Shown here: positions 31,347 through 39,291 of the stretch, piece by piece
Position numbering within the stretch: position 1 is the stretch's first letter
Layout of the letters: each line of letters starts with the position of its first letter
Assembly: GCA_020057405.1 (NCBI GenBank)
Contig: JAGVFW010000009.1
Span: 1-61,366, forward strand
Length of the DNA stretch: 61,366 bases
Reading direction: 5' to 3'
Source: an archaeon
GTDB lineage: Archaea > Micrarchaeota > Micrarchaeia > Norongarragalinales > UBA97
The notes under the pieces: generated by a model
What the model saw: the letters and a program-made list of their open reading frames with translations, nothing else
Databases searched by the model: none
What the model was told of the DNA's origin: nothing
Translations under genes and position numbers: made by a program

Positions 31347-31371
31347 TTTTTCGCAAAAACCTGCCTAATTG
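31347..31371 (+). repeat. Dispersed intergenic repeat A, copy 4
   Basis: TTTTTCGCAAAAACCTGCC followed by TAATTG; T5-CGC-A5 can pair and is followed by the family core CCTGCCTA. Confidence 0.45.
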
Positions 31372-31501
31372 CAAAATTCGCGGCTGGAAAAACAGCCGGC
31401 AAGCAAGGCCGCAAAAAACTTGGCAAAAAAACCAGCCCACTTGCCCCGCCACGGCGTTATAAGGCGGGAAAACAAGCTTGCTTTTCGGGTCACTTCCGGC
31501 G

Positions 31502-31525
31502 TTTTTCAAAAAACCTGCCTAGTCG
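31502..31525 (+). repeat. Dispersed intergenic repeat A, copy 5
   Basis: TTTTTCAAAAAACCTGCCTA followed by GTCG; the last 16 bases are identical to copy 1 at 8601-8616. Confidence 0.5.
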
Positions 31526-31596
31526 CCTACTTTTCGCTAGATTTTGAGCCTCAAATTGGAGGCGAAATAGTGGAAGAAAGGTAGTATATCCCACTT

Positions 31597-31619
31597 ATAG
31601 TGAATCTCCACTATTTTTT
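31597..31619 (+). terminator. Hairpin followed by T-run
   Basis: ATAGTG-AATCTC-CACTAT is a 6-bp stem with a 6-base loop, followed at once by six T. It looks like a factor-independent terminator, but no plus-strand gene lies just upstream, so it may instead belong to the repeat-rich control region. Confidence 0.35.
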
Positions 31620-31633
31620 ACTCTTTTCCAAAA

Positions 31634-31660
31634 GCCTGCCTTTTACCGTAAAAGGCTGGC
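31634..31660. repeat. 27-base imperfect palindrome
   Basis: The arms are GCC-T-GCCTTTTA and TAAAAGGC-T-GGC around CCG, with one T-T mismatch: 11 of 12 pairs. Its left arm forms part of repeat A copy 6 (31623-31645). It is a candidate binding site for a dimeric protein, about 170 bases before the Orc1-like start. Confidence 0.5.
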
Positions 31661-31830
31661 GCCCGCGTATGCCTCTTACTACTATCATACATACCTCTTA
31701 CGCTAGCCTCGCATGCCTTTTACTAGCCACTTACGGAAACCCGAATCTGGCAAGCGACCCCTTAGAAGGCTTGCAAAGGCATTAGGGGAAGCGTAACCCT
31801 TTTATATGACACTTGAGAGAATAATGCGCG

Positions 31831-33048
31831 ATGAACCAACCTTCTGAAAATGCAGATGTCTTTGGCGCTAAGGAAAAGCTCTTGGGCGACCTCGGCTGGC
31901 AGGAAAACCCGTTTGTCAAGGATTTGCGCATTTACGACCGCGAGAGCTTCCTAAGGTACTATTGCCCCCTTGACGGCGGCAAGGTGCTTGAGCGCCTGGC
32001 ATTTGACGCAAAAGCTTGCATGCTGGTCGGGCCCAAGGGCGTCGGCAAGACGAGCGCACTTTACTTTGCCTACTACAACCTGCCGGGGAGCGAGTTTGAC
32101 ACCATCATGCTCAAGCAACCGGCGGCAGACTTGACGGCTTTGGCAGAAGAATTGGGCCTCCGCAAAGGAGAATCGGCCTTGGACGGCCTCTTTTCGGCAA
32201 TCGGGGGCCTCTGGGGCGCCAAGAAGCCCAAGCGGACTGTCTCAAGGCAGGAGCTGGTCGAGTTCTTGCGAGGCCGGGGCAGGAAGCTGGCAGTGTTTGT
32301 CGATGAGGCTCACTTGGCGGCCGATCCCGGAATGTACATGGAATTCAAGTACTTGCTTGACGAGGTACCGAACCTGCGGATTGTCTTCTCCGCCCTTAGC
32401 CGGGAGGGCTTCCCCGACAGCCTCGTGCAGCTGGTCGGCGAGAACAACGTTTTTGCCCGAAAGGGCTTCTCTAGGGAGGAAATGCTCGAAATCATAGCGC
32501 ACCGCATTGCAAGCGTTGGGGGCAAGGAAACCCATCCCTTTTCGCGCGGTGCGCTTGACGAGATTCTGACCGAACAGAACCTCTTGACGCCCCGCTATGT
32601 CTTTGACGAGCTAAACGGCCGGCTTGCAGAAATGGCGCTGGGCAAGCGCAAGCTAGCCCACGAGTCGGTGCGCCTGGGCCACGACGACGAGCTTGTAAAG
32701 GCGGCAGTGGCGTCCAGCCGCGAGGCGTCGGGAGCGGCCGGAAAGCTTACCAAGATCCACGCCGACTGGTGGGTGGCGCTCTCGCCAAGCCAGCAGTCAA
32801 TCATGCAGCTGCTCCTTGAGGGCGGCGACGGGCTGACTTTGGCTGAAGTGTGCAAGTCGGTTTCGTTAGCCGAGAACACGGCGTTCAACGCCCTCTACCA
32901 GCTGCGGGGAGATGACAAGCGCGAGCTTGAGCGCAAGAAGGACGTGCCTTTCCCGCTTGTCGAAGTCAAGGCCAGGATGGTAGGCGGCCGCAAGAAAAAT
33001 ATGTACTATGTCGCCGAGAAAGTCAGGAACTTGTTTACAGTCAACTGA
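31831..33048 (+). CDS. Orc1/Cdc6-like AAA+ ATPase
   Basis: The 405-residue protein has Walker A GPKGVGKT (67-74), Walker B LAVFVDEA (153-160), a sensor-1-like LRIVFSALSREG, and an arginine-rich lid. The C terminus (from about 310, SPSQQSIMQLLLEGGDGLTLAEV...NTAFNALYQLRGD) is a winged helix with a wing ending KNMYYVAEKVRN. This order matches Orc1/Cdc6 origin-binding proteins, though similar AAA-wHTH ATPases exist, so initiator function is inferred. A CTTTTATATG box lies 27 bases upstream. The repeat-rich region before it would be a natural origin. Confidence 0.6.
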   Translation: MNQPSENADVFGAKEKLLGDLGWQENPFVKDLRIYDRESFLRYYCPLDGGKVLERLAFDAKACMLVGPKGVGKTSALYFAYYNLPGSEFDTIMLKQPAADLTALAEELGLRKGESALDGLFSAIGGLWGAKKPKRTVSRQELVEFLRGRGRKLAVFVDEAHLAADPGMYMEFKYLLDEVPNLRIVFSALSREGFPDSLVQLVGENNVFARKGFSREEMLEIIAHRIASVGGKETHPFSRGALDEILTEQNLLTPRYVFDELNGRLAEMALGKRKLAHESVRLGHDDELVKAAVASSREASGAAGKLTKIHADWWVALSPSQQSIMQLLLEGGDGLTLAEVCKSVSLAENTAFNALYQLRGDDKRELERKKDVPFPLVEVKARMVGGRKKNMYYVAEKVRNLFTVN

Positions 33049-33064
33049 GAGGGGGATGGGGAAA

Positions 33065-33226
33065 ATGGACGTTGGAAGCATGAGTTATTCGCAAGTTGTC
33101 GCTGCCCTTGGCGGGGCAAGCACGGGCTACAAGCTCGAGGCGCGCGGTGGCAAAGTTACCCTCGCAGTTGACGGCATTTACGGCTCAATCAGGCGCAACA
33201 GCCGTCGCAAGGCATTTATTCGTTAA
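33065..33226 (+). CDS. Hypothetical 53-residue protein
   Basis: The frame starts at ATG 33065 after GAGGGGGATGGGG, 16 bases past the Orc1-like stop. The product (MDVGSMSYSQVVAALGGAST...) forms a short helix then a beta-hairpin (YKLEARGGKVTLAVDGIYGSI) and ends in a basic tail (RRNSRRKAFIR) that could touch nucleic acid. Not recognised. Confidence 0.5.
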   Translation: MDVGSMSYSQVVAALGGASTGYKLEARGGKVTLAVDGIYGSIRRNSRRKAFIR

Positions 33227-33306
33227 GCAACAGGAAAGTAACTCCGGCCAGCAGTACCAGGGTGGGGACTTGGGCTGCTGGAAGGCACATGGGTGGGGTG
33301 AAAAGA

Positions 33307-33528
33307 GTGGGTAAGAGAGTATTCTCGATGTTCGACATGGACGACTTCTTACGAGACGCAGGCGCTGAGCGCGTCGACGAGTCGGCCTGCGCCAAGCTAG
33401 GTGAGCTTTTGGAAGACAACGGTTCTGCAGTGCTCTTCCGCGCCGCCCAATTGGCAAGGTATGCCGGCCGCCGGCGCGTGCTGCGCAAGGATGTTATGCT
33501 GGCTGCAAGGCTCCTCAAAGTGGCTTAG
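33307..33528 (+). CDS. Archaeal histone
   Basis: The protein aligns with HMf-type histones: FLRDAGAERVDESACAKLGELLEDNGSAVLFRAAQLARYAGRRRVLRKDVMLAARLLK. It has helix 1, the AGAERV loop, the long central helix, the RRR-V loop and helix 3 with the usual KDV. It would wrap DNA as dimers or longer stacks. Differences from HMf include Asp-Phe near the N terminus in place of IGRI and Cys in helix 2. I use GTG 33307 behind GGTGGGGTG; ATG 33289 and ATG 33328 are in-frame alternatives. Confidence 0.85.
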   Translation: MGKRVFSMFDMDDFLRDAGAERVDESACAKLGELLEDNGSAVLFRAAQLARYAGRRRVLRKDVMLAARLLKVA

Positions 33529-33749
33529 AAGCCCAGTACAAGCAAACAGCGTTTAACCGCCAAAAATAAGCGAGAAATGGGCGGCTTTCGATTGGCAAAC
33601 TAAGGCTCTAGCGGACGCAAGGTGCGCTTTCAAGCCGTAAAAAAGCTCAAAATCGTCTTAGAAGGGAGGAAACCCGTTTTGGGCATCCGAAGCGGCTTAA
33701 GATTAAAATAGGCCCTGGGGCTTGGAACTACTCAAAGGAATCAAAGAGC

Positions 33750-34502
33750 ATGGCCAGGCTAAGAAGTAGACGCAGTCAGCCAGTGGAGCCCGAAAGGCTC
33801 TACGATGAGATTGCCCCGGATTACGCGGAACACGTCGAAAGGCACGCCAAGTTCAATAGTGCTATAGACGAGCTGATTGCCAAGGATGTTGCCGATGGCT
33901 CTAGCGTGGCCGACATAGGGACCGGCACCGGCTTGAGGGCAGCGCAACTAAAGCGGCGCAGGCCGGGGGTGCGCGTGACTGGTTTTGACATTTCGAACGA
34001 GATGCTTCGCCGGGCCATGCCGAGCCTAGACGGGGGAATTCGGGCGAGCCTCCCCAACTTGCCGGTAAGGGACAACTCTTTTGACCACGCCCTATGCCTG
34101 TACAACACGTTCGGCTACCTTCGAACTTACGACGCCAGGGTTAAGGCACTCAAGGACATGGCCCGGATACTCAAGCCCGGCGGGAGGCTGTACATTGACG
34201 TGGTGAACCGCACGAACATGGGCGAGCAGGGGGAATACAAGCGAGGCGCGCTAACCCGCCGATTGCTCTCGGCAATACCCGCCTACGGGTTTTCAAAGCC
34301 AGGCGACTTGAAATTCACCATGAACGTGAAAGGCAAACAATTTACGGGAGACACTCACGCCTTCACCCTCAAGGAACTAAACCACTTGTTCAAAAAAAGC
34401 GGGCTTACGGTCGTGCATAAACAAGTCATTGGCTACACGAGCGGCAAACCGCAAACTGACCCCAATCGGGGACAATTCTTTTTCGTGCTGGAAAAAGCTT
34501 AG
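33750..34502 (+). CDS. Class I SAM-dependent methyltransferase
   Basis: The 250-residue protein has the Rossmann methyltransferase series: motif I VADIGTGTGLRAAQL, motif II acidic residue in VTGFDISNEML, post-II LPNLPVRDNSFDHALCLYNTFGYL, and motif IV-V KDMARILKPGGRLYIDVVNRTN. The C-terminal half has AFTLKELNHLFKKSGLTVV, typical of UbiE/Methyltransf_11-type enzymes. The substrate cannot be named. A GATTAAAATAGG box lies about 45 bases upstream, leaving a short leader. Confidence 0.85.
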   Translation: MARLRSRRSQPVEPERLYDEIAPDYAEHVERHAKFNSAIDELIAKDVADGSSVADIGTGTGLRAAQLKRRRPGVRVTGFDISNEMLRRAMPSLDGGIRASLPNLPVRDNSFDHALCLYNTFGYLRTYDARVKALKDMARILKPGGRLYIDVVNRTNMGEQGEYKRGALTRRLLSAIPAYGFSKPGDLKFTMNVKGKQFTGDTHAFTLKELNHLFKKSGLTVVHKQVIGYTSGKPQTDPNRGQFFFVLEKA

Positions 34503-34609
34503 GGCAAGCAACACCTCCCCCGCAAGTTACCCAAGTTAGTGGAACTGTCGCACACACACTCCGCTGATGAGCACTTAGGTATTTATGCAAAACCAGCTTA
34601 CCTAAAGCA

Positions 34610-35506
34610 ATGAAGACTTTCCTGTTAGGTTTGTTACTAGTTTCTGTCCTGGCGGTAGGGTGCATTGAAGGCCCTGACGAAAGTCGAGAAGCTGCCCCAT
34701 CGCCTACAGGCGCTGAGGTTCAGGCAACGCCTGAAACGATTCCGACTCCTGAAGCCTCACCGCTGCCCACGCTTGAAGTTAAGGCAACACCCATCGCCAC
34801 TGCAAGCCCGTCACCACAGCCCACAATTGTGCCTGACTCCAAGCCCATAGTCTGGGATTACCTTGACGGCAAGTGGGTTTCGTCAGGAACGCCGCCCGAA
34901 TGCCCGGCCTTGGTTTTTTCCAGCCCAGTTGACATTGGCAAGGCGACTTCAATCCTCTACCCGGGCCAGCGTCGTGGCGAATACAAGCCCCACGGCGGCT
35001 TCCGCTTTGACAACCAAAACACTAACGCAATCGATGTTAGGGCTCCTTTTGACGGGTACGTTTGGCGGGGAGCCCGCTACCTTGAAGGAGGGCAAGTGCA
35101 ATACTCGATTGACATCGTAAACGGATGCGGGATTATGCACCGGTTTGACCACCTGCTGGAACTGTCTCCCGAATTTAAGAAACTGGCCGAAAAGCTTCCC
35201 GAACCCAAGGAGGCGGACTCCCGCACCACCGTGCTTGAGCCTTTCTTGTACGTGAAGAAGGGCGACTTGATTGCAACTAAAGTTGGAAAGGGCGGGAATG
35301 TTGGCATGGACTGGGGCGTCTATGACTTGAGGAAGGAAAACGCTGCTTCCAAGGCCGCTTCCTACAGGCAAGAATTCCAGACCCTCGGCTGGTCTGCCTT
35401 CCACGCGCTTTGCTGGCTCAACTACCTTCCCGAGCAGGAAAAATCAGTTGCAACAAGCCTGCCCGGCGGGGACGGAGTTTCCGGCAAGAAAAGCGACTAC
35501 TGCTAA
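34610..35506 (+). CDS. Lipoprotein with M23 peptidase-like domain
   Basis: The 298-residue protein begins with a lipoprotein signal (MKTFLLGLLLVSVLAVGC, lipobox Cys18), then a Pro/Thr/Ser-rich stalk (about residues 20-80) expected to span the cell surface. The folded part has YKPHGGFRFDNQN, VRAPFDGYVWRG, QYSIDIVNGCGIMHRFDHL and FLYVKKGDLIATKVG. This order mimics LytM/M23 domains (H-x-G-x-D, the AP-x-DG-x-V turn, H-x3-H, V-x-KGD-I), but the metal ligands are not canonical, so peptidase activity is doubtful. A TATTTATG box lies 27 bases before the ATG. Confidence 0.6.
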   Translation: MKTFLLGLLLVSVLAVGCIEGPDESREAAPSPTGAEVQATPETIPTPEASPLPTLEVKATPIATASPSPQPTIVPDSKPIVWDYLDGKWVSSGTPPECPALVFSSPVDIGKATSILYPGQRRGEYKPHGGFRFDNQNTNAIDVRAPFDGYVWRGARYLEGGQVQYSIDIVNGCGIMHRFDHLLELSPEFKKLAEKLPEPKEADSRTTVLEPFLYVKKGDLIATKVGKGGNVGMDWGVYDLRKENAASKAASYRQEFQTLGWSAFHALCWLNYLPEQEKSVATSLPGGDGVSGKKSDYC

Positions 35507-35524
35507 ACAATACCCGCATGCAAG

Positions 35525-35542
35525 CTAAGTGCAAGTGAAGTG
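35525..35542 (+). repeat. Repeat B-like, downstream of lipoprotein 1
   Basis: CTAAGTGCAAGTGAAGTG begins 18 bases after the stop at 35506. It matches the uvrA copy (CTAAGTGCAGGGGGAGTG) at 15 of 18 positions. Confidence 0.4.
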
Positions 35543-35624
35543 AACACGGGCTAAAGCTAGACGTGGACTTTGGAACCGGATTCCAAACACCCCGTTTTTT
35601 AAGCGATTTCGCCTTGTTTTTGTC

Positions 35625-36467
35625 GTGAGAAATTCGGGCGCTTTGATTGCTCTCTTTGCGTTTGCATTTTTTGTTACTGGTTGCGTTTCCCAATCGCCTA
35701 TTGCTGATGAATCCGGGACCGCTTCACCCCCGGTTGCTGAAGCGACGATCACCGAACCTGCGACCCCGACGCCTTATGCAACTGCCAAGCCGACTGATTC
35801 CGCCGCAAGCGATGGTGGGGAACAAGCCGCAGAAATCGAGGAACCCTTGATTGAGCACATAGGCGTGGAAATTGGCGATTACGACCCATCAACTCGTTCG
35901 GCAGGGGATTTCGTATTCACCAGATCGCCCGTTTTCTTGGGAAAAATTTTCCACGATTACGGCGAGCTCCTCAACGCGACAGCGGACGGGAGTAAAACCA
36001 AACTCAACGTGCAACCCACATACCTCCTCCCCATGGGAACGAAGGTTCGGGCGCTTACAAGCGGCACGGTCGAGCGGATTGTAGAGCTTTACAGCGGCGA
36101 CTACTCGGTCATGATTATGAAAAGCCGGGATTCGCCGTGGCGGTACGAGCTCGAGCACGTGATTAACCCCGTTGTGAAGCCCGGCGACAAGGTTGTTGCC
36201 GGCCAAGTGGTGGCGGAAGTGAGCACTCACATGTCCCAATATAATTCGGGGTATGGCTTTGTTGAAATCGGGATACTCAAGGGCGGCAACCCCCCGATTC
36301 ACTATTGCCCTTACGCCTACCTCGACCCGAAAGTCAAGGGCAACCTGACCGCAAAAATATCGGCCTTGTACAAAGCATGGGAAGCGTACCGGGAAGACGA
36401 CAGCCTCTACGAGGAAAACGACTACGCTACACCCGGCTGCCTCACACTTGACCCACTTGAAGGCTAG
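35625..36467 (+). CDS. Second lipoprotein with M23-like domain
   Basis: This 280-residue protein resembles its upstream neighbour in plan. It has a lipoprotein signal (FAFFVTGC), a Pro/Thr/Ala stalk (PATPTPYATAKPTDSAAS), then a beta-rich domain with YLLPMGTKVRALTSGTVERIV, ELEHVINPVVKPGDKVVAGQVVAEVS and GYGFVEIGIL. The 'V-x-PGDKV-x-AGQ' and preceding GTV turn are classic for the M23/biotinyl-like barrel, but the HxH zinc site is missing. GTG 35625 lies 26 bases after a TTTTTTAAGC box. It is probably an old duplicate of the upstream gene. Confidence 0.58.
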   Translation: MRNSGALIALFAFAFFVTGCVSQSPIADESGTASPPVAEATITEPATPTPYATAKPTDSAASDGGEQAAEIEEPLIEHIGVEIGDYDPSTRSAGDFVFTRSPVFLGKIFHDYGELLNATADGSKTKLNVQPTYLLPMGTKVRALTSGTVERIVELYSGDYSVMIMKSRDSPWRYELEHVINPVVKPGDKVVAGQVVAEVSTHMSQYNSGYGFVEIGILKGGNPPIHYCPYAYLDPKVKGNLTAKISALYKAWEAYREDDSLYEENDYATPGCLTLDPLEG

Positions 36468-36482
36468 TGTCTGTGAACTGAC

Positions 36483-36500
36483 CTACGTGCAGGGAAAGCG
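36483..36500 (+). repeat. Repeat B-like, downstream of lipoprotein 2
   Basis: CTACGTGCAGGGAAAGCG begins 15 bases after the stop at 36467. It matches the consensus CTAAGTGCAGGGGGAGTG at 13 of 18 positions. Confidence 0.3.
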
Positions 36501-36547
36501 ACGCTAGAAAGATACTGTGCACAGGGAGAGCAATTTGAACCCCGCAA

Positions 36548-37963
36548 TTAGTGCAGCTGGCTTTTCGCAATTTCGGCCGCCTTGCGCAGGAAAACATCCT
36601 CGCCTCCTGGCGGGAAGGAAGCGCCGGCCGCAATCTTGTGCCCGCCCCCAAGGCCGCCTGCAGCTTTGGCCGACTCGCGCATGAGCGCGTTCAAATCCGT
36701 GCCTGCTGCGACCAGAGTTTTGTTGGCCCGGCCGCTTGCCTTCACGTTTCCCTTCTCGTCAAGCGAGAAGCCAAGGATTGGTTTGGTGCGCTCGACAACG
36801 CCGGAGTTGAAGTAGCTGCCAATGACCGTGCCGATTATCGAGTCCTCGACCTTGCCTTTGGCGTCAAGGAAGTAAAACGCGCCTAAGTCGCTCGTGTTCT
36901 TTTTTGCAAATGAAATGCCCTTGCTAATCATGGTGCGGTGAAGCCGCAGCACGGTCTCAGCGCGCTCGAGTGCACCCGGCACGTTCATCGTCACGTCAAT
37001 GCCAACCTGCACTTGCTCGTGGCGGCCGCAGGCGTTTAGTAAAGTAGAGTACTCGTGCGCGTCGTAAAGAACGCTGTGCGGCGGGGCGTGAGGGAACTCG
37101 TAGACTTCGCCTGCAAGCTCGGCAACTGCCTCCTGCGCAACTCCCTTTGAAAGCAGGTGGAGGATAATGGCGCTTGCGAGCTTCTTTTGCACCTCGGCGG
37201 GAAGGTCGTTGTAGTGGAACCACTCGCCGTTTGGACCGCGGATGGGAATGCCGTTGTCGTCGAGGAACAAGGCGCACGCCTTTTCATCGCCAGTCAGGCC
37301 GGGCATGAAAGGCTCGCTTGCATAGCAGAGGAATCCGACTAGCGAGCGGGATACGCGACCGAAAAGCTTGAGGTCCTTCTTGATTTGCACAATGCCGGAA
37401 GCCGCGCCTCCCTCAACCAAAACGCGATTGAGCTCGATGAGTCCCGAAGAGTCCTGAATGTCTCCAACTGCGCCTACTATTGCAAGCTGCACCAAATCCT
37501 CGTTTCCGGCTTTGTGGCGGAAGCAATAGTACGCCGTGCTAGCAGCCGACGCGTCAGTGCCGCCCTCAAAGCCAAAGTCCATGCAGTTGGCCTGCAAGTA
37601 AAGCGGGGAGTCGATTTGCTTTTGGGGCACGTGGTGGTCGATGACAACCGTCATCACGCCCTTTGCAACAAAAACTTCCTCAAGCATTGCGTTCTGCCCG
37701 CTGCCGAGGTCGACAAAGACAATGCCGCCGTGGCCGCCTGTTGAAAGCAAGTCAAAAGCCCGTTTGAGGCCATCGTCGTCAATCTTCTTGAGCACCAGGC
37801 GGCCGAACTTTCGGCCCGCACGCGTGAGGGCATTTGCAACTAGCCCTCCTGACGAGAGGCCGTCGGCATCGTAATGGTGAACGAGCAGGGGATTGTCCAT
37901 GCTAAGGACAAAGTCGCCAACTTTCTTGGCTTGCTTGCAAAATGAGTCGTAGTCGCCTCGCAT
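36548..37963 (-). CDS. DHH-family phosphoesterase, RecJ-like
   Basis: The 471-residue protein has the DHH domain: LVHHYDADGLSSGGLVANAL (motif I, D-x-D), GIVFVDLGSGQN (motif II), VIDHHVPQK (motif III, the DHH signature) and IVGAVGDIQDSSG (motif IV). The C-terminal DHHA1 domain ends GGLGGGHKIAAGASFPPG. Archaeal RecJ-like proteins are nucleases or bind GINS/Cdc45-type complexes; length and order agree with that group. ATG 37963 lies 29 bases from the shared TTATTAATTT box. Which RecJ subgroup it belongs to I cannot say. Confidence 0.85.
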   Translation of the reverse strand: MRGDYDSFCKQAKKVGDFVLSMDNPLLVHHYDADGLSSGGLVANALTRAGRKFGRLVLKKIDDDGLKRAFDLLSTGGHGGIVFVDLGSGQNAMLEEVFVAKGVMTVVIDHHVPQKQIDSPLYLQANCMDFGFEGGTDASAASTAYYCFRHKAGNEDLVQLAIVGAVGDIQDSSGLIELNRVLVEGGAASGIVQIKKDLKLFGRVSRSLVGFLCYASEPFMPGLTGDEKACALFLDDNGIPIRGPNGEWFHYNDLPAEVQKKLASAIILHLLSKGVAQEAVAELAGEVYEFPHAPPHSVLYDAHEYSTLLNACGRHEQVQVGIDVTMNVPGALERAETVLRLHRTMISKGISFAKKNTSDLGAFYFLDAKGKVEDSIIGTVIGSYFNSGVVERTKPILGFSLDEKGNVKASGRANKTLVAAGTDLNALMRESAKAAGGLGGGHKIAAGASFPPGGEDVFLRKAAEIAKSQLH

Positions 37964-37987
37964 GGAAGAATTCTTGGCGGGCAACGG

Positions 37988-37997
37988 TTATTAATTT
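37988..37997. promoter_or_regulatory. Shared bidirectional TATA-like box
   Basis: TTATTAATTT is centred at about 37992, 28-29 bases from both the DHH start (37963, minus) and the wHTH start (38020, plus). Confidence 0.5.
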
Positions 37998-38019
37998 GGG
38001 GGAAGTGACTTTCCATAGT

Positions 38020-38289
38020 ATGCCACGCATTTCGCAAAACACGCGCCACAGGATTGCCGAGCAGGTGCTTGGACTATTGCTTGAGAAGTACCCCGTGCCG
38101 ATGACCACCCGCGAAGTGGCAAAGGAACTCATTAGGGACAAGGAGTTTACCAAGACGCTCCTTGAGATGCTTCGCGGCCACGGGCTTGTCAAGACTTTCG
38201 GCAAGCCGCAAGGCGTCGGCTACGCGCGGTGGCTCAAGTGGCAGCTGACTGATGAAGGAAAGAGAAAGATGGAGAGCGCGCAGGCCTAA
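38020..38289 (+). CDS. Small winged-helix protein
   Basis: The 89-residue protein (MPRISQNTRHRIAEQVLGLLLEKYPVPMTTREVAKEL...) is a single winged helix. Helix 2-turn-3 is TTREVAKELIRDKEFTKTLLEMLRGHGLV, with the wing GYARWLKWQLTDEGKRKM. ATG 38020 is set by the shared TATA box. It may regulate the divergent DHH gene. The stop overlaps the convergent GNAT gene by four bases. Confidence 0.62.
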   Translation: MPRISQNTRHRIAEQVLGLLLEKYPVPMTTREVAKELIRDKEFTKTLLEMLRGHGLVKTFGKPQGVGYARWLKWQLTDEGKRKMESAQA

Positions 38290-38720
38290 ACTTGGTACTC
38301 AAGGTCGATGTGCGTTTGCCCATACATTTCGTATGGCACGCTCACCTGCTTGAAGCCATTTCTTTCGTAGAAGCCAGCGGCGTCTACTTTGCTGCGGCAC
38401 CAAATTCGCTTTGGCTTCTTTGCAAGCGTTTCCGTAATCGCGTAGGTCAGGAGCTTCTCGCCGATTCCTTTTCTGCGGAAGTTCTTTAGCGTCGCCATCC
38501 GCTCAATTTTGAACTCGCGACCGGGCAGCGGGTTGACCCGCAATGTCGACACTACAGTTTTGCCGTCGACTGCAATGTAGGAGACGGCCGTCTTGTCTTC
38601 CTCGTCGGGCTCCCAGCCTGGGGCGAAGCCTTGCTCGACGATAAAGACGCTTGCGCGGACGCGCACTGCGTCGATGAACTCGGAGAGTGACTCTGCTTTC
38701 TTGAGTACGAGGCGGCCCAT
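38286..38720 (-). CDS. GNAT-family N-acetyltransferase
   Basis: The 144-residue protein has the GNAT core: VRVRASVFIVEQGF at the N terminus (ElaA-like 'R..VF..EQ'), VSTLRVNPLPGREFKIERMATLKNFRRKGIGEKLLTYAI with the R-x2-GIG acetyl-CoA loop, and GFYERNGFKQV near the end. The acceptor is unknown. ATG 38720 has an ATTATTAAG box 28 bases upstream; a longer reading from 38918 crosses the neighbour's terminator and is rejected. Confidence 0.85.
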   Translation of the reverse strand: MGRLVLKKAESLSEFIDAVRVRASVFIVEQGFAPGWEPDEEDKTAVSYIAVDGKTVVSTLRVNPLPGREFKIERMATLKNFRRKGIGEKLLTYAITETLAKKPKRIWCRSKVDAAGFYERNGFKQVSVPYEMYGQTHIDLEYQV

Positions 38721-38798
38721 GGAAAAAGGAATGGCTGGGAAATTATTAAGCCTGACGGAAACGGTAGTTTCAGGAAAGTGAAAAAAGAGAAAGAGGAG

Positions 38799-38814
38799 GC
38801 GGCCAAAAGGCCGC
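38799..38814 (-). terminator. Terminator hairpin of the DUF4870 gene
   Basis: GCGGCC-TTTT-GGCCGC on the minus strand is a perfect 6-bp GC stem, followed by CTCCTCTTTCTCTTTTTTC, a pyrimidine/T-rich tract. It lies 76 bases after the stop at 38890. Confidence 0.55.
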
Positions 38815-38889
38815 GTTTTGGTGAAGCTTTGCAAGGCCGAGAAGCGAGCCGCCAAAAGGGCGGGAGCCTCGCAGGCCGCAGCAAAGGTT

Positions 38890-39234
38890 CTAGCTGTACT
38901 TTTGCGCCCACTCGCCAACGATTGGAAGCATGTACTTCTCGCCGTTGAGGGCCTTGTACATCATGAAGAGCCATGAGACAAAGCCGATGATGCCGACGAC
39001 GACTGAAAGGACAGCACCGACGACGCTAATGAGCAGTGCAAAGTTGAGCACGAAGAGGCCTAGGAACCAAATCGTGCTTTGCGCGGCGTGGAACTTGACA
39101 TAGCGGTCGTTGCCTGCAAGCAGGTAGAGGATGATGCCAGAAATGAAGCCGAATAGATAGCTTACTGCGCCAAGAATGTTTGAATTGCTCGTCTTGCTTG
39201 AAGAACCTGTCGACTTGCTCACTGATTTTGCCAT
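38890..39234 (-). CDS. DUF4870 membrane protein
   Basis: The 114-residue protein has a Ser/Lys-rich cytoplasmic start and three membrane helices. Its sequence follows DUF4870 (Tic20-like): ILGAVSYLFGFISGIILYLLAGNDRYVKFHAAQSTIWFLG, then two helices and YKALNGEKYMLPIVGEWA. The FHAxQS and 'P.i...a' marks are characteristic. The family's role is poorly known. It ends in a GC hairpin with T-rich tract at 38799-38814. Confidence 0.78.
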   Translation of the reverse strand: MAKSVSKSTGSSSKTSNSNILGAVSYLFGFISGIILYLLAGNDRYVKFHAAQSTIWFLGLFVLNFALLISVVGAVLSVVVGIIGFVSWLFMMYKALNGEKYMLPIVGEWAQKYS

Positions 39235-39291
39235 TTCAAAAGCACCTCTATAATTGATTTTAGTTGATGTAACCGCCCGCGGTTTTTAAGG

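Larger units (their letters stand above)
31278..31830. other. 550 bp repeat-rich intergenic region before the Orc1-like gene
   Basis: This is the longest gene-free stretch. It holds three copies of dispersed repeat A (31347, 31502, 31623), a hairpin plus T-run (31597-31619), a 27-base imperfect palindrome (31634-31660), several AGTGG/CCACT words, AT-rich tracts, and the CTTTTATATG box (about 31800-31809) of the Orc1-like gene. Archaeal origins often sit beside orc1/cdc6 and carry inverted repeats, so an origin or a control region is plausible but unproven. Confidence 0.4.

Noticed and set aside
31369..31584. Open frame inside the intergenic region before the Orc1-like gene
   Set aside because: No good start codon, ribosome site or promoter; it spans repeat A and has repeat-driven composition.
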